Assembly: GCA_017469945.1 (NCBI GenBank)
Contig: JAFUFI010000004.1
Span: 62,001 to 126,000 of the forward strand
Reading direction: 5' to 3'
DNA length: 64,000 nucleotides
From: Lachnospiraceae bacterium
GTDB taxonomy: Bacteria > Bacillota > Clostridia > Lachnospirales > Lachnospiraceae
Part shown: positions 36,034 through 44,998 of the stretch, one piece after another
How positions within the stretch are numbered: the first letter of the stretch is position 1
Layout of the letters: each line of letters begins with the position of its first letter
Notes under the pieces: model-generated
What the model saw: only the letters and a program-made list of their open reading frames with translations
Database searches by the model: none
What the model was told of the DNA's origin: nothing
Translations under genes and position numbers: made by a program

Positions 36034-38475
36034 CTATAAAACATCAAAGATTATATCTACTTTAAACAGATCACCGTCGGCTATTACTTCAAAGCTTCCG
36101 TTTTGAAGTTCCGTAAGAGATTTGGCGATATACAGTCCGAGTCCGCTTCCTTCCGAAGTTCTTGAAGAATCTCCTCTTATAAACCTCTCCGTAAGTTCAT
36201 TTCCCTGAAGCGTATTTGGCGTTGCGGAAACGTTTTTTACGCTGATAAGGATCTTTCCTGCGCTTTCTCCCGTAAGCTCCCTAACAGATACATATACTCT
36301 CGTACCCTTAAGGGAGTACTTGCAGACATTTTCGAAAATATTGTCCATAAGTCTCCACATATGTCTGCCGTCAGCCATAATAGAAGCCTTTGACTCTCCG
36401 TCAAATATCACATCAAGTCCGGCATTTTCCAGCTTATCCGAATACTCAGCGATTATCTGGTGCAAAAGCTCTGTAATCTTGATCTCTGAAAGAGAAACCT
36501 CTGTTGTACCCGATGAAAGTCTCGAAGCATCTATAAGGTCTATAAGGAGCTGTTTTAATCTGATTGATTTTTCCTCGAGGGTTTTAATATATCTCGCCGC
36601 AGGCTCCTTATCAATGTTTTCATCCTGAAGAAGGTTAACGTAGTTGATTATCGAAGTAAGCGGAGTCTTAAGGTCATGAGAAACATTGGTTATAAGATCC
36701 GATTTCATCTTTTCATCTTTTAAAGATGTGTTAACCGCCTGTTTGATGGCATCTCCGATATGGTTGATATTGTCCGCAAGATCTTTATTTATATTCAAAA
36801 GCTCTTCTTTTTCAATCTTGTAATCAATATCGCCGCCGGATATACGTTTAATACCGTCTATAAGTTCGTTGCGATCGAGGGTCTTTCTGATCTGTCTTAT
36901 GGCAAAAAGCACATTGATAAGCACCATAACCACGATCGGTATAAAGATACCGAGGCTGTTGTTTCTTTTTGAACTGACCACAATGATCGCAAACAAAAAG
37001 AAATTGATCGCAAAATAGAAATGGAAAGGAACAAGCGCCGCAAAATATGCGTTATGATGATTCTCAATCCGGTCTCTTATGCGCTGATAAACAAGGAATA
37101 TGCGGTAAAACAAGCTTAAGTTCTTAAAAGACTTTCCCCGTATACGGCGTATCGTTGTAAACAGAGCCGAGCAAAAGGAAAAACTGGTAACCATTCCAAG
37201 CGGCAAGAATACTCCGTATATGTTGGATATTCCCTCGGTGTAATTCTTGGTAAAGGCGATCTTTGATACAATGATGCTCGCCGCAAGAAGGATAACATAT
37301 ATCTCCAGGAATATGTTATCGAAGAAAAGGAAATAATACTCTCCCTTTTTCTTAACTCCCGCTGTAAGCGCCATAAAGAATACAAGCACAACATAAATCA
37401 CCAAAATAGCTGATACAAAAGCGACGCTTCTGTATGTAAGACCTTTTCTTCCCGATGTGGCGTTATATGCGATAGAAAAGGCATCGTCAGCCTTTGTGTA
37501 ATCCCCCTCAACGTAAGCCCAAAGCTTAATGGGAACCTGGTATTCATCGGAATAGAGCCTTACATAAATATACAGATCCGACTCCTTGACATTTGAAAAA
37601 GTCGAATACTCAAGGTTGTCCGGGTAGTAAACAAGGAATCCTTTGTAATCGGATATTATCTCGGTAAGCTCATCATCGGAAAAAGCCGCATAATCAAGAA
37701 GCCCGTTCTTAATATTTGTGTATGTTGTGCAGTCCTTTCCGTCCCCGATTCTCAAAACATACTTTGTATTGATGTTGGTAAATTCGTATAAACCTACACC
37801 GTTTCGGTACATATCGTAGTATTTGACGTATTTTTCCGCGGCAACCTTAAGGGCATTTTGAATATCAAGGAATGAAATCCAGTTGTCCGCAACAGAGTCA
37901 AATGAAGTTATACCGTTAACCGACGGATATAAAATGTCAAGATATTTTACGGAAACAATAGTCTGTCCGTCATCGTTTACATAGTAGTAAATATCGTCTC
38001 CGCTGTGGTATAAAATATCATCAAAACTGTAAGGCGAAGAATAATGGCTCATAAATTCTTCGACGGTATATTCTTTAAAGGTATAGGTAAAGCCGCTTCT
38101 ACCCCATTTGATAAGGTCGTCGATATTATAAATAAGCCCGCCGTTTCTTTCATTTTGATCGCTTGAATAATCAAAATCCAGAATATTTACGGTATCGCTT
38201 ATATGCTTATCATTTTTTTCAAAAACATTTTTTATGGCACAATAAGTAATTATGTCCTGCAGCTGGTGCGTGTATATCTCGGTATAAAGATCCGATTCTT
38301 CAAACTCATACTCTTCCGCAAAAGCGCTGCCTCGGACATAAGTCACTTCATCGTCCAAAAAATTAATCTTAAAATCAGAGCGGATCAAAAGATTCGCCAT
38401 TATTACGAAAGCAGCTCCTATAAGCAGATGAATAAGTATGCTTACAAGAACTCTTACGGTAATCTTTTTTCTCAT
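36034..38475 (-). CDS. Sensor histidine kinase with large extracellular domain and multiple membrane segments
   Basis: Membrane sensor of the two-component pair with the next gene. An N-terminal membrane helix (about 8-30) is followed by a roughly 300-residue extracellular part (about 31-340), rich in aromatic and acidic residues with no domain I recognise. Five more membrane helices follow to about 530, then a HAMP-like segment, the dimerisation helix with the phosphorylated His in NVSHDLKTPL (His about 600), and the HATPase domain with NIFENVCKYS (N box) and GSGLGLYIAKS. The ATG overlaps the response regulator stop by four bases. The signal is unknown. Confidence 0.92.
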   Translation of the reverse strand: MRKKITVRVLVSILIHLLIGAAFVIMANLLIRSDFKINFLDDEVTYVRGSAFAEEYEFEESDLYTEIYTHQLQDIITYCAIKNVFEKNDKHISDTVNILDFDYSSDQNERNGGLIYNIDDLIKWGRSGFTYTFKEYTVEEFMSHYSSPYSFDDILYHSGDDIYYYVNDDGQTIVSVKYLDILYPSVNGITSFDSVADNWISFLDIQNALKVAAEKYVKYYDMYRNGVGLYEFTNINTKYVLRIGDGKDCTTYTNIKNGLLDYAAFSDDELTEIISDYKGFLVYYPDNLEYSTFSNVKESDLYIYVRLYSDEYQVPIKLWAYVEGDYTKADDAFSIAYNATSGRKGLTYRSVAFVSAILVIYVVLVFFMALTAGVKKKGEYYFLFFDNIFLEIYVILLAASIIVSKIAFTKNYTEGISNIYGVFLPLGMVTSFSFCSALFTTIRRIRGKSFKNLSLFYRIFLVYQRIRDRIENHHNAYFAALVPFHFYFAINFFLFAIIVVSSKRNNSLGIFIPIVVMVLINVLFAIRQIRKTLDRNELIDGIKRISGGDIDYKIEKEELLNINKDLADNINHIGDAIKQAVNTSLKDEKMKSDLITNVSHDLKTPLTSIINYVNLLQDENIDKEPAARYIKTLEEKSIRLKQLLIDLIDASRLSSGTTEVSLSEIKITELLHQIIAEYSDKLENAGLDVIFDGESKASIMADGRHMWRLMDNIFENVCKYSLKGTRVYVSVRELTGESAGKILISVKNVSATPNTLQGNELTERFIRGDSSRTSEGSGLGLYIAKSLTELQNGSFEVIADGDLFKVDIIFDVL

Positions 38476-39167
38476 AAATCACCTTCGATTTTATATCCCA
38501 CACCCCAGACAACCTTTAAATACTCCGGCTCTCTGGGATTGATCTCGATTTTTTCACGTATATGTCTTATATGTACAGCCACCGTGTTCTCGGCGTCTAT
38601 AGGCTTTTCATTCCAGATATGTTCATAAATCTGTGGAGATGAAAAGACATTACCCTTATTTCTCGCAAGGAAAAGAAGGATATTGTACTCGATCGGAGTA
38701 AGCCTTACGAAATCTCCGTCAACAAAAACCTGCTTGTTTTCATCATTGATCGTAAGTCCGCCGATCTTGATAACGGATGCGTTCTCGTCCTTTTGCCCCC
38801 CAAGGGAAGTGTATCTGCGCAGGTTGGATTTAACTCTTGCCACAAGTTCTCCCGCGTTAAAAGGCTTTGTGATATAGTCATCTGCGCCTATGTCAAGGCC
38901 GCCGATTTTGTCCTTTTCCTCAGATTTGGCGGATAAAAGAATTATAGGGAGTTTTGAGGTCTCTCTGATCTTCTTCGTAGCCTCGATTCCGTCCATCTTA
39001 GGCATCATAATATCCATAAGAAGCAGCTGAACGTCTTCTTTATCAAGGATTTCCAGAGCCTCCTCGCCGTTATAAGCCTTTAACACTTCGATGCCCTCTC
39101 TGGTTAAATAGATCTCGATAGCGTCGACAATTTCCTTGTCATCATCACAAACCAAAACTCTGTCCAT
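38472..39167 (-). CDS. OmpR/PhoB-family response regulator
   Basis: DNA-binding partner of the kinase. The receiver domain has DDD near the N-terminus (LVCDDDKEI), phospho-acceptor aspartate in LLLMDIMMPKMDG, and KPF in DYITKPFNAGEL. The C-terminal winged helix reads VDGDFVRLTPIEYNILLFLA and AVHIRHIREKIE. I choose the ATG at 39167 (MDRVLVCDDD), with AAGGGAG six bases upstream, over an ATG 15 bases earlier. The length of 231 is normal. It begins the pair, with the kinase translated by overlap. Confidence 0.95.
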   Translation of the reverse strand: MDRVLVCDDDKEIVDAIEIYLTREGIEVLKAYNGEEALEILDKEDVQLLLMDIMMPKMDGIEATKKIRETSKLPIILLSAKSEEKDKIGGLDIGADDYITKPFNAGELVARVKSNLRRYTSLGGQKDENASVIKIGGLTINDENKQVFVDGDFVRLTPIEYNILLFLARNKGNVFSSPQIYEHIWNEKPIDAENTVAVHIRHIREKIEINPREPEYLKVVWGVGYKIEGDL

Positions 39168-39193
39168 AACTTCTCCCTTCATAAACAGTTAAA

Positions 39194-39556
39194 TTAAAAG
39201 CCTTTTCCGCAGTATGGAAATGCATTTTTAATCCAGTAAAGCTTATCCTTTTGAATTGCTATAACATCATATCTAACTTCCAGATTCATATATTGTTTGA
39301 AACAGACTCTGAAATAATCGGAAACCTGCGAGATCACCTGTCTTTTTTTAGGCCCGACTACTTCAACGGCTGTACCGTATTTATCGCTGCTTCTGTACTT
39401 AACTTCAAAAAATATAAGAATTCCTTCTTTAACCCCTACAATATCGATTTCGCCGAATCTCGAGCGGAAATTTCTTGATATGATCTTAACTTCGTTTTTC
39501 TCTAAAAATCTGCATGCGGCATCCTCATACATACTGCCTGCTTTTCGCTTATTCAT
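39194..39556 (-). CDS. YraN family (UPF0102) putative endonuclease
   Basis: Small protein of the restriction-endonuclease-like fold. Motifs FGEIDIV and EVKYRSS with the catalytic-type D-E-x-K pattern (the D in EIDIV and E-x-K in EVKYR) are intact. I use the ATG at 39556 (MNKRKAG) because the family begins that way and GGGGGAG is close upstream; another ATG twelve bases earlier has AAGG seven bases off and is possible. The 120-residue length is normal. It commonly follows rnhB in bacteria, as here. Function in the cell is unproven. Confidence 0.88.
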   Translation of the reverse strand: MNKRKAGSMYEDAACRFLEKNEVKIISRNFRSRFGEIDIVGVKEGILIFFEVKYRSSDKYGTAVEVVGPKKRQVISQVSDYFRVCFKQYMNLEVRYDVIAIQKDKLYWIKNAFPYCGKGF

Positions 39557-39577
39557 TTTCTCCCCCATATTAAAACC

Positions 39578-39865
39578 TTAACTTTTAAGTTTACTCTTAA
39601 TCTTGTCCATATTATCAACAAACAAAAGTATCTCGGCAACAACTTCATAAAGCTCCGGAGGGATCATCTCTCCGATTTCGAGCCTAGAAAGGGTGTCTGC
39701 CAATTTGTCGTCCCTATGAACCGGGACATCAGATTCCTTTGCCTTTTCAATGATCTTTTCAGCCAATGCGCCGCGGCCTGTGGCTATGACCTTGGGCGCA
39801 GCATCATTCGGATCGTATTCAAGCGCAATTGCCTGTTTTATTTTGTTTTTACCGTTTTCAGCCAT
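39578..39865 (-). CDS. FlhB C-terminal-like protein (YlqH type)
   Basis: A 95-residue free-standing version of the cytoplasmic domain of the flagellar export switch protein FlhB. It matches in KIKQAIALEYDPNDAAPKVIATGRG and VPVHRDDKLADTL and LEIGEMIPPELYEVVAEIL. It lacks the NPTH self-cleavage motif and all membrane segments. In Bacillus the equivalent ylqH lies beside ylqG and rnhB, exactly the order here. In Bacillus such proteins can partly replace the FlhB C-terminus, but the real job is not settled. It starts one base after the gene upstream ends. Confidence 0.88.
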   Translation of the reverse strand: MAENGKNKIKQAIALEYDPNDAAPKVIATGRGALAEKIIEKAKESDVPVHRDDKLADTLSRLEIGEMIPPELYEVVAEILLFVDNMDKIKSKLKS

Positions 39866-39866
39866 A

Positions 39867-41660
39867 TCAGGTCCTTACATCAAAAGAGTACTGCGATAAT
39901 TTGATCATTCTGCTCTGAGATAAGAGTCCGTTTACTCCTCCGCCATCCGCGGCATCGGAAAAAGGATTCTCCTTGGCCTCGCTGCTTCCCTTTAATACAG
40001 CGCCGGCTCTTACGGAATAACCCTTTGCCTCTAATCTCGCAGTAAGTTCATCCATATGATCGTTCAAGAAATCCAGTATGGAATCGTCGGCCACATAAAA
40101 GTTTGTACTAAGCTTAGAAGTAGCCGAAGAAGTATCCATAGAAACATACACATCAACGGGCCCTAAATGCTCCATATCAAGATGCAAAAGAGCGGTCACT
40201 TTTCCGTCCTTATCCGAAAGCTTTTTCCCGTTGGAATACACATAAAGATCCCCGTGGGCGTTATCACCGCCATCAAGTTTAATAGGCAGCTGGATATACG
40301 AATACATCTGATTAACCTGATGTAAAAAATCCAGATTGGAGCTCATATTTGTGACACTTCCGGAAGCTGAAGAATCCTTTAATCCCACGCTTTCAAGAGA
40401 CTGTTTGATAAGATTAAGCTGTTTTGTAAGACCTTTGTACAGCTCCAAAACCTTTTCCTTATCGGCTACGTCTCCGGGCGAAATACTCCACTCCTCTGAA
40501 AGTGCTTTAAAAACAGCATCTTTTATGCCGTCGCTTCCAAGCATCCTTAAAAGGGTATTGGTATCTCCTTTTGAAAGAGCGGTCGTAAAAAGATTTTTAG
40601 TGATATCAAAAAGTTCCTTAAAAGACTTTCCGGAAAGGTCTTCGGGCGTTCCGGAGAATGCGGAAAGTTCCTTATAAAGAGCTGTTCTGTCATCTTCATT
40701 AAGAGGAGCGCTGTACTCCTTAGCGCTGGGTGCCAAAGTGTTATCTTCGTTTTTGATATTGCTTTTACTTAAAATATTTTCCTCTGCAGTTTCATCTTGA
40801 AAAGCTGAAAGCATTTTGAGAGCTCTGTCGGCTGCGGCCTGATTCTCAGTACCTGAATCTGCGGCAGAAGCTTTTTCACCCTGTTCAAAATAAGCTTCTT
40901 CAAGATTAATCCCCCCATTTGTAACTTCTCCTCCGGTACTTAAAGTTTTTTCCGAAGATAAACTTCCTTCTGATACTATATTTGTCAAATCCTTAAAAAG
41001 CTCTCCGGCTTTGGTAATCTCGCCCTCTGATATAAGACCTCTTACCGCCTCGGAAAGTTCCCCTAAAACCTCACTCATCCCTTCGCCTATCTTGTAGGAA
41101 AGGTTCTTATAAGCGCTCATCTGACCAAGATTTGTCTCGTTTACATCCACTCCAAGCTTGTGAAGATCCACAATATCAGACACAGGGTAATCGCTGAAAA
41201 GATAAACATCTTTATATATACCGGATAAAGAAGCGCGATCCACATTCATTCCGGATCTCATCATTGTCTGTGCCATCTCCCCCGATCTTTCGTTAAGAGG
41301 AATACCGGCCATATTAAGAGCCTTTGAAACATTGGGATCTGAGGAAAGATTAGTAAAAAGCGGCGAAAGAGACAGAGCGGCCCCCGTACTTTTTACTTCA
41401 AAAGTAAGAAGCTTACCGACATCAAGATCGATACCGGAAGCAAGCTTGGCATCAAAGAGCAGATTCCCGGGAAGCTGCATAGTTACAGTATTTCCATCCT
41501 TAGATACAACCTGTGCCCTAAGCATGTCTCCCGCTTTTAACTCCGCAAGAAGCGCATCTGCCGCTTCCGGTTTAAGCGTTAATGTTTCCGAAGGGCTTAT
41601 TCCGGAAGTCTTGCCTGCAAATATTTGATTTGAATTAGTCAGATCAAAATTAATATTCAT
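39867..41660 (-). CDS. FliK-like protein with hook-length-control C-terminal domain (YlqG type)
   Basis: A 597-residue protein with an N-terminal beta-like region (EALLAELKAGDMLRAQVVS style, about 30-100), a long low-complexity polar linker (about 195-330), and a C-terminal domain resembling the flagellar hook-length control domain (about 460-570; LPIKLDGGDNAHGDLYVY, LLHLDMEHLGPVDVYV). No secretion signal is seen. The gene sits beside the FlhB-like gene and rnhB, which is the ylqG-ylqH arrangement of Bacillus. It may be a paralogue of FliK outside the flagellar locus. The homology is at the level of fold motifs; the role is unknown. Confidence 0.78.
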   Translation of the reverse strand: MNINFDLTNSNQIFAGKTSGISPSETLTLKPEAADALLAELKAGDMLRAQVVSKDGNTVTMQLPGNLLFDAKLASGIDLDVGKLLTFEVKSTGAALSLSPLFTNLSSDPNVSKALNMAGIPLNERSGEMAQTMMRSGMNVDRASLSGIYKDVYLFSDYPVSDIVDLHKLGVDVNETNLGQMSAYKNLSYKIGEGMSEVLGELSEAVRGLISEGEITKAGELFKDLTNIVSEGSLSSEKTLSTGGEVTNGGINLEEAYFEQGEKASAADSGTENQAAADRALKMLSAFQDETAEENILSKSNIKNEDNTLAPSAKEYSAPLNEDDRTALYKELSAFSGTPEDLSGKSFKELFDITKNLFTTALSKGDTNTLLRMLGSDGIKDAVFKALSEEWSISPGDVADKEKVLELYKGLTKQLNLIKQSLESVGLKDSSASGSVTNMSSNLDFLHQVNQMYSYIQLPIKLDGGDNAHGDLYVYSNGKKLSDKDGKVTALLHLDMEHLGPVDVYVSMDTSSATSKLSTNFYVADDSILDFLNDHMDELTARLEAKGYSVRAGAVLKGSSEAKENPFSDAADGGGVNGLLSQSRMIKLSQYSFDVRT

Positions 41661-41663
41661 CAG

Positions 41664-42422
41664 TTAGCCAATAAAATTCTTGATAAAAGTACGTCTGTGA
41701 ATAGGACAAGGACCATATTTTTTAATGGCCTCTATATGCTGCGCAGTTCCATATCCCACATGCTTTGCAAATCCGTATTCGGGATATTCCCTGTCATATT
41801 CATACATAAGCCTGTCTCTTGTAACCTTGGCGTAAATACTTGCCGCACCAATGGATATACTCTTTGCATCACCTTTTATGATGGGCACCTGTTTTATATT
41901 AACCTGAGGTATCGTTACAGCGTCGTTAAGAAGGATATCCGGAGATACCGAAAGCTTTGAAATTGCTTCTCGCATAGCCTCATACGTTGCCTGCAATATA
42001 TTGATCTCGTCGATCCTAGCGCTTGATGCATATCCGACAGCGCAGGCAACCGCCTTTTTGCTTATCTCTTCGTAAAGCTGATCGCGCATCTTTTCGGAAA
42101 GCTTCTTCGAGTCATTGATATAAAGGATATCGCAGTCTTTCGGAAGGATAACGGCTCCGGCAACAACGGGACCCGCCAAAGGACCTCGTCCTACCTCGTC
42201 GATTCCGCAGATAAGTCCGCAGCCCTCATACTGTCTCTCAAACTTAGACAGCTCAAAAATCCTCTTTTTCTCTTTATCAAGAGCGTCTAACTTTTTTTGC
42301 GCATTTGCAACAAGTTTAACGACTCCGCCTCTTTCATCGCTTTTATATTCTGCGATAAATGCCTCCATATCTTTTATATCGGCATTTTTAAATTCAGCAG
42401 TAATCTCTGATATACTTTTCAT
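41664..42422 (-). CDS. rnhB: Ribonuclease HII
   Basis: Removes ribonucleotides from DNA and RNA-DNA hybrids. The catalytic motif is CGIDEVGRGPLAGPVVAGA (Asp-Glu), with NDSKKLSEKMR and KGDAKSISIGAASIYAKVTRD. An N-terminal extension of about 60 residues, helical and charged (about 1-62), precedes the core, as in other clostridial enzymes. Length 252. It follows lepB after ten bases. Confidence 0.96.
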   Translation of the reverse strand: MKSISEITAEFKNADIKDMEAFIAEYKSDERGGVVKLVANAQKKLDALDKEKKRIFELSKFERQYEGCGLICGIDEVGRGPLAGPVVAGAVILPKDCDILYINDSKKLSEKMRDQLYEEISKKAVACAVGYASSARIDEINILQATYEAMREAISKLSVSPDILLNDAVTIPQVNIKQVPIIKGDAKSISIGAASIYAKVTRDRLMYEYDREYPEYGFAKHVGYGTAQHIEAIKKYGPCPIHRRTFIKNFIG

Positions 42423-42432
42423 GGGTAAAATC

Positions 42433-43014
42433 CTAATCTATAGGTCCAAAATTCTTAAAAGGAAACAGTCTGAAAACAGCTCTTCCGATGATTTCTTTGC
42501 GGGTAACGTTTCCGATGATATCAAATCTCGAATCGACGGAATTGTTTCTGTTGTCACCCATAACAAAATATTCACCATCACCAAGGGTTATTCCTTCACC
42601 CTTGCCCCTGTTCCAGAGAGTGTCATTGTAATTGATAACTTCGGCTCCGTAGTTTTCCTCAAGGAGCTTATCGTTGATATATATACTTCCGTCCTCACCG
42701 ATCCTTACGGTCTCTCCGGGAAGTCCGATTACGCGCTTAATATAGTATGTATTTTTCTTTTCAGCATACTTATAAGGGAAAATAACAATATCAAATCTCT
42801 TTGGATCCGTAAATCTGTATGTGATCTTATCAACGATAAGATGATCTCCGTTTTCCAAAGTAGGGTGCATCGAAGTCTGATGTACAACAGTCTTCTGCGC
42901 AATAAATGTAATAAAAAGTACCGTAATACCAAGTGCGATCAAAAGGTGAATCGCAAGAGAGAACAATTCCTTTAACACATCTTTGTATTTCTTTTTATTC
43001 GTTGACATTTTCAT
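42433..43014 (-). CDS. lepB: Signal peptidase I (first copy)
   Basis: Cleaves signal peptides from secreted proteins. One N-terminal membrane helix, then the catalytic serine in QTSMHPTLENGD and lysine in YYIKRVIGLPGETV, plus GDNRNNSVDSR. The start at 43014 (MKMSTNKKKY) is chosen within the rbgA end (20-base overlap); an ATG six bases on is equally possible because the upstream GGAAAATG region gives only a weak ribosome site. It is one of two lepB genes that flank rbgA. Confidence 0.92.
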   Translation of the reverse strand: MKMSTNKKKYKDVLKELFSLAIHLLIALGITVLFITFIAQKTVVHQTSMHPTLENGDHLIVDKITYRFTDPKRFDIVIFPYKYAEKKNTYYIKRVIGLPGETVRIGEDGSIYINDKLLEENYGAEVINYNDTLWNRGKGEGITLGDGEYFVMGDNRNNSVDSRFDIIGNVTRKEIIGRAVFRLFPFKNFGPID

Positions 43015-43864
43015 TTTCCGGACTCTCAAGCGAAATGTTTCCAAGTCTGCCCGTTCTGAAATCATCTATCAGATACGAAGCGGCTTTTTCGCTGTCGGGT
43101 TCCTCTCCTTTTTTAAGTGCTCTTCTGTTTATAGCTATATTTTCAAGTATCTTAAGGCTGTCATCTTCCTCAGATAAAGTATATCTTTCCGCCAAAACTC
43201 CGGGGTATGCCTTTACGAGGAAATCAATAAGCTTAATCGAAAGTGTCGGAATATCGAGTATGTTGTCATTGATCGTTCCAAGAAGGGCCAGCCTAAGGCC
43301 GACCTGTTCATCACCTATCTTAGGCCAAAGTATACCGGGAGTATCCAAAAGCTCGATGGAGTCGCTGAGCCTTATCCACTGCTTTCCCTTTGTGACTCCG
43401 GGCTTGTTGCCTGTTTTAGCCATTCCCTTACCCACAAAGGAATTGATAAAAGTGGATTTTCCGACATTGGGGATTCCGCAGACCATCGCCCTTATAGGAC
43501 GATTTTTGATACCGCGCTTTCTGTCTCGTTCTATCTTTTCCTTGCAGACTTCTTTGACAATCGAATCAACGCTTCTTGTATTTCCGCGGTTTCTCGCGTC
43601 CATAGTAATAACAGTGATCCCTTTTTCTTTAAAGAAGGCTTTCCATTTTTCCGTTGCGCCCTTGTTTGCAAGGTCCGCTTTATTTAAAATAACAAGTCTG
43701 AATTTGTTCTTTCCGAGATCGTCGATATCCGGATTTCTGGAGGACAGAGGCGCTCTTGCATCGAGAAGTTCGATAATTAGATCTACAAGAGAAATCTCTT
43801 CCTTCATCATTCGGACAGCTTTTGTCATATGTCCCGGATACCAGTTAATTGTATTATCACTCAT
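42995..43864 (-). CDS. rbgA: Ribosome biogenesis GTPase RbgA (YlqF)
   Basis: Circularly permuted GTPase for late 50S assembly. The motif order is permuted: NKADL (G4) comes first at about 57-61, then the P-loop GIPNVGKSTFIN (about 125-136) and DTPGILWP. The 289-residue length is normal. The start ATG overlaps the second lepB stop (TAATG). Its place beside rnhB and rplS follows the Bacillus order. Confidence 0.96.
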   Translation of the reverse strand: MSDNTINWYPGHMTKAVRMMKEEISLVDLIIELLDARAPLSSRNPDIDDLGKNKFRLVILNKADLANKGATEKWKAFFKEKGITVITMDARNRGNTRSVDSIVKEVCKEKIERDRKRGIKNRPIRAMVCGIPNVGKSTFINSFVGKGMAKTGNKPGVTKGKQWIRLSDSIELLDTPGILWPKIGDEQVGLRLALLGTINDNILDIPTLSIKLIDFLVKAYPGVLAERYTLSEEDDSLKILENIAINRRALKKGEEPDSEKAASYLIDDFRTGRLGNISLESPENENVNE

Positions 43865-44445
43865 TATCTGACAAAACCCATTTTCTTTCCGCCCTGGGGC
43901 AATTTAAACCACACATGTCCCTTTATATCCGCAAGAGGAACCGGACCGATTCCCGAAGATCTTGAGTCTTCGCTTTCGCCAGGATTATCCCCCATAACGA
44001 AGTATTCATTAATATCCAGGGTAATCTCATTTTCAGCTATTCCGGGCTCCGATATATACCCGCTGCAAACCTTACTTATCTCTCCGTTAACAAATAACCT
44101 TCCGTTTTCAACCTTTACGGTATCTCCCGGAACGGCAACAACTCTTTTGGTGTAGTAGCACGAGTTTTCATTTCCGTTTGGAAGAAATATAACTACATGC
44201 CCATGCTTGGGCTTTCCAAGGACATAGCTGAACCTGTCTATAAGCATACTCTGTTCGGGCTCTATATTCGGTTCCATTGATGCTCCTACCACCTGGATCT
44301 TCATACCGAAAAGCATAACAAGGGCCGTACCAAGGAAAGCTGCTATCAAAACGCTGAGGATCCAGCTGATGACTTCATGTACCGCTTTGTAACTTATTCT
44401 CTTTTTTCTTTTATAAAAGGACAAACCGCCCGTATTTCTAGCCAT
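43864..44445 (-). CDS. lepB: Signal peptidase I (second copy)
   Basis: A second type I signal peptidase, 193 residues. It has a basic N-terminus (YKRKKRISYK), one membrane helix (about 28-48), catalytic serine in VGASMEPNIEPEQS and lysine in YYTKRVVAVPGDTV, with GDNPGESEDSRSSG at the C-terminus. It differs from the other copy in the loop sequences, so the two are not a recent duplication. The ATG has no ribosome site: the promoter-like TATAAT at 44454-44459 would put the RNA start within a few bases of the ATG. The gene ends sharing one base with rbgA. Confidence 0.92.
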   Translation of the reverse strand: MARNTGGLSFYKRKKRISYKAVHEVISWILSVLIAAFLGTALVMLFGMKIQVVGASMEPNIEPEQSMLIDRFSYVLGKPKHGHVVIFLPNGNENSCYYTKRVVAVPGDTVKVENGRLFVNGEISKVCSGYISEPGIAENEITLDINEYFVMGDNPGESEDSRSSGIGPVPLADIKGHVWFKLPQGGKKMGFVR

Positions 44446-44453
44446 ACTCAGTT

Positions 44454-44482
44454 ATTATATCATAATTATGCACAAAAACAAA
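44454..44482 (-). promoter_or_regulatory. Putative promoter of the second lepB with start site at the ATG
   Basis: On the minus strand TATAAT (44454-44459) is preceded by TGA, an extended minus-10, with a weak TTGTTT about 16 bases further up. The ATG at 44445 begins nine bases after the hexamer, leaving practically no untranslated leader and no ribosome site. Confidence 0.5.
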
Positions 44483-44514
44483 GAAAGATAGGCTCTCCGG
44501 GCTATTAAGAATTC

Positions 44515-44553
44515 ATAAGAAAAAGGCAATCCTTCAAATGAAGAATTGCCTTT
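44515..44553 (-). terminator. Intrinsic terminator after rplS
   Basis: Arms 44522-44535 and 44540-44553 pair over 13 positions with one mismatch around a four-base loop (AAAGGCAAT and ATTGCCTTT at the base). On the minus strand the stem runs into TTTTTCTTATG. It ends the rplS transcript before the second lepB. Confidence 0.85.
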
Positions 44554-44571
44554 AAGTGCAAAAGAAAAGAA

Positions 44572-44919
44572 TTATTTAACGATTTCCTTAACCTTAGCCT
44601 TCTTACCAACACGATCACGAAGGTAGTTAAGCTTAGCACGTCTAACTTTACCTTTTCTAACTACTTCAATCTTCTCTACGTTAGGAGAATGAAGGGGCCA
44701 GGTCTTTTCTACACCTACACCGTTTGAAGACTTTCTAACGGTAAAGGTCTCTCTGTTGCTTCCGCCCTGACGCTTGATAACGGTTCCCTCGAAGATCTGG
44801 ATTCTTTCGCGGTTACCTTCCTTGATCTTGCCGTGTACCTTAACGGTATCTCCTACTGCAAAATCATCGATCTGAGCCTTTAACTGCTCTGCTTCGATCT
44901 CTTTAATAATGTCGCTCAT
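44572..44919 (-). CDS. rplS: 50S ribosomal protein L19
   Basis: Ribosomal protein at the subunit interface. Protein [12 protein letters not shown] to KVKEIVK, 115 residues, includes [23 protein letters not shown] and [22 protein letters not shown] typical of L19. The ATG at 44919 has AAGGAG six to seven bases upstream, so the longer in-frame reading is rejected. A leader of about 80 bases with folded, L19-leader-like sequence precedes it, and a terminator follows. Confidence 0.97.
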   Translation of the reverse strand: MSDIIKEIEAEQLKAQIDDFAVGDTVKVHGKIKEGNRERIQIFEGTVIKRQGGSNRETFTVRKSSNGVGVEKTWPLHSPNVEKIEVVRKGKVRRAKLNYLRDRVGKKAKVKEIVK

Positions 44920-44927
44920 TTTAAGCT

Positions 44928-44985
44928 CCTTCCTTACAATGGATGTTCTTAATACCATTTAGGTAACAGAGGACCATCTTTGTTT
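44928..44985 (-). promoter_or_regulatory. Candidate L19 leader RNA upstream of rplS
   Basis: The short 5' leader contains pairable blocks on the minus strand: GATGG with CATCC (44974-44978 with 44939-44943), and TACC with GGTA around a five-base loop. This is the pattern of ribosomal protein L19 leaders known in Firmicutes. A covariance model search is needed to confirm. Confidence 0.5.
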
Positions 44986-44998
44986 ACACAACATTAAT

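Noticed and set aside
42933-43871. A 312-codon open frame on the plus strand
   Set aside because: It is antisense to rbgA and lepB, whose families are certain; its serine and leucine-rich content is a shadow effect.
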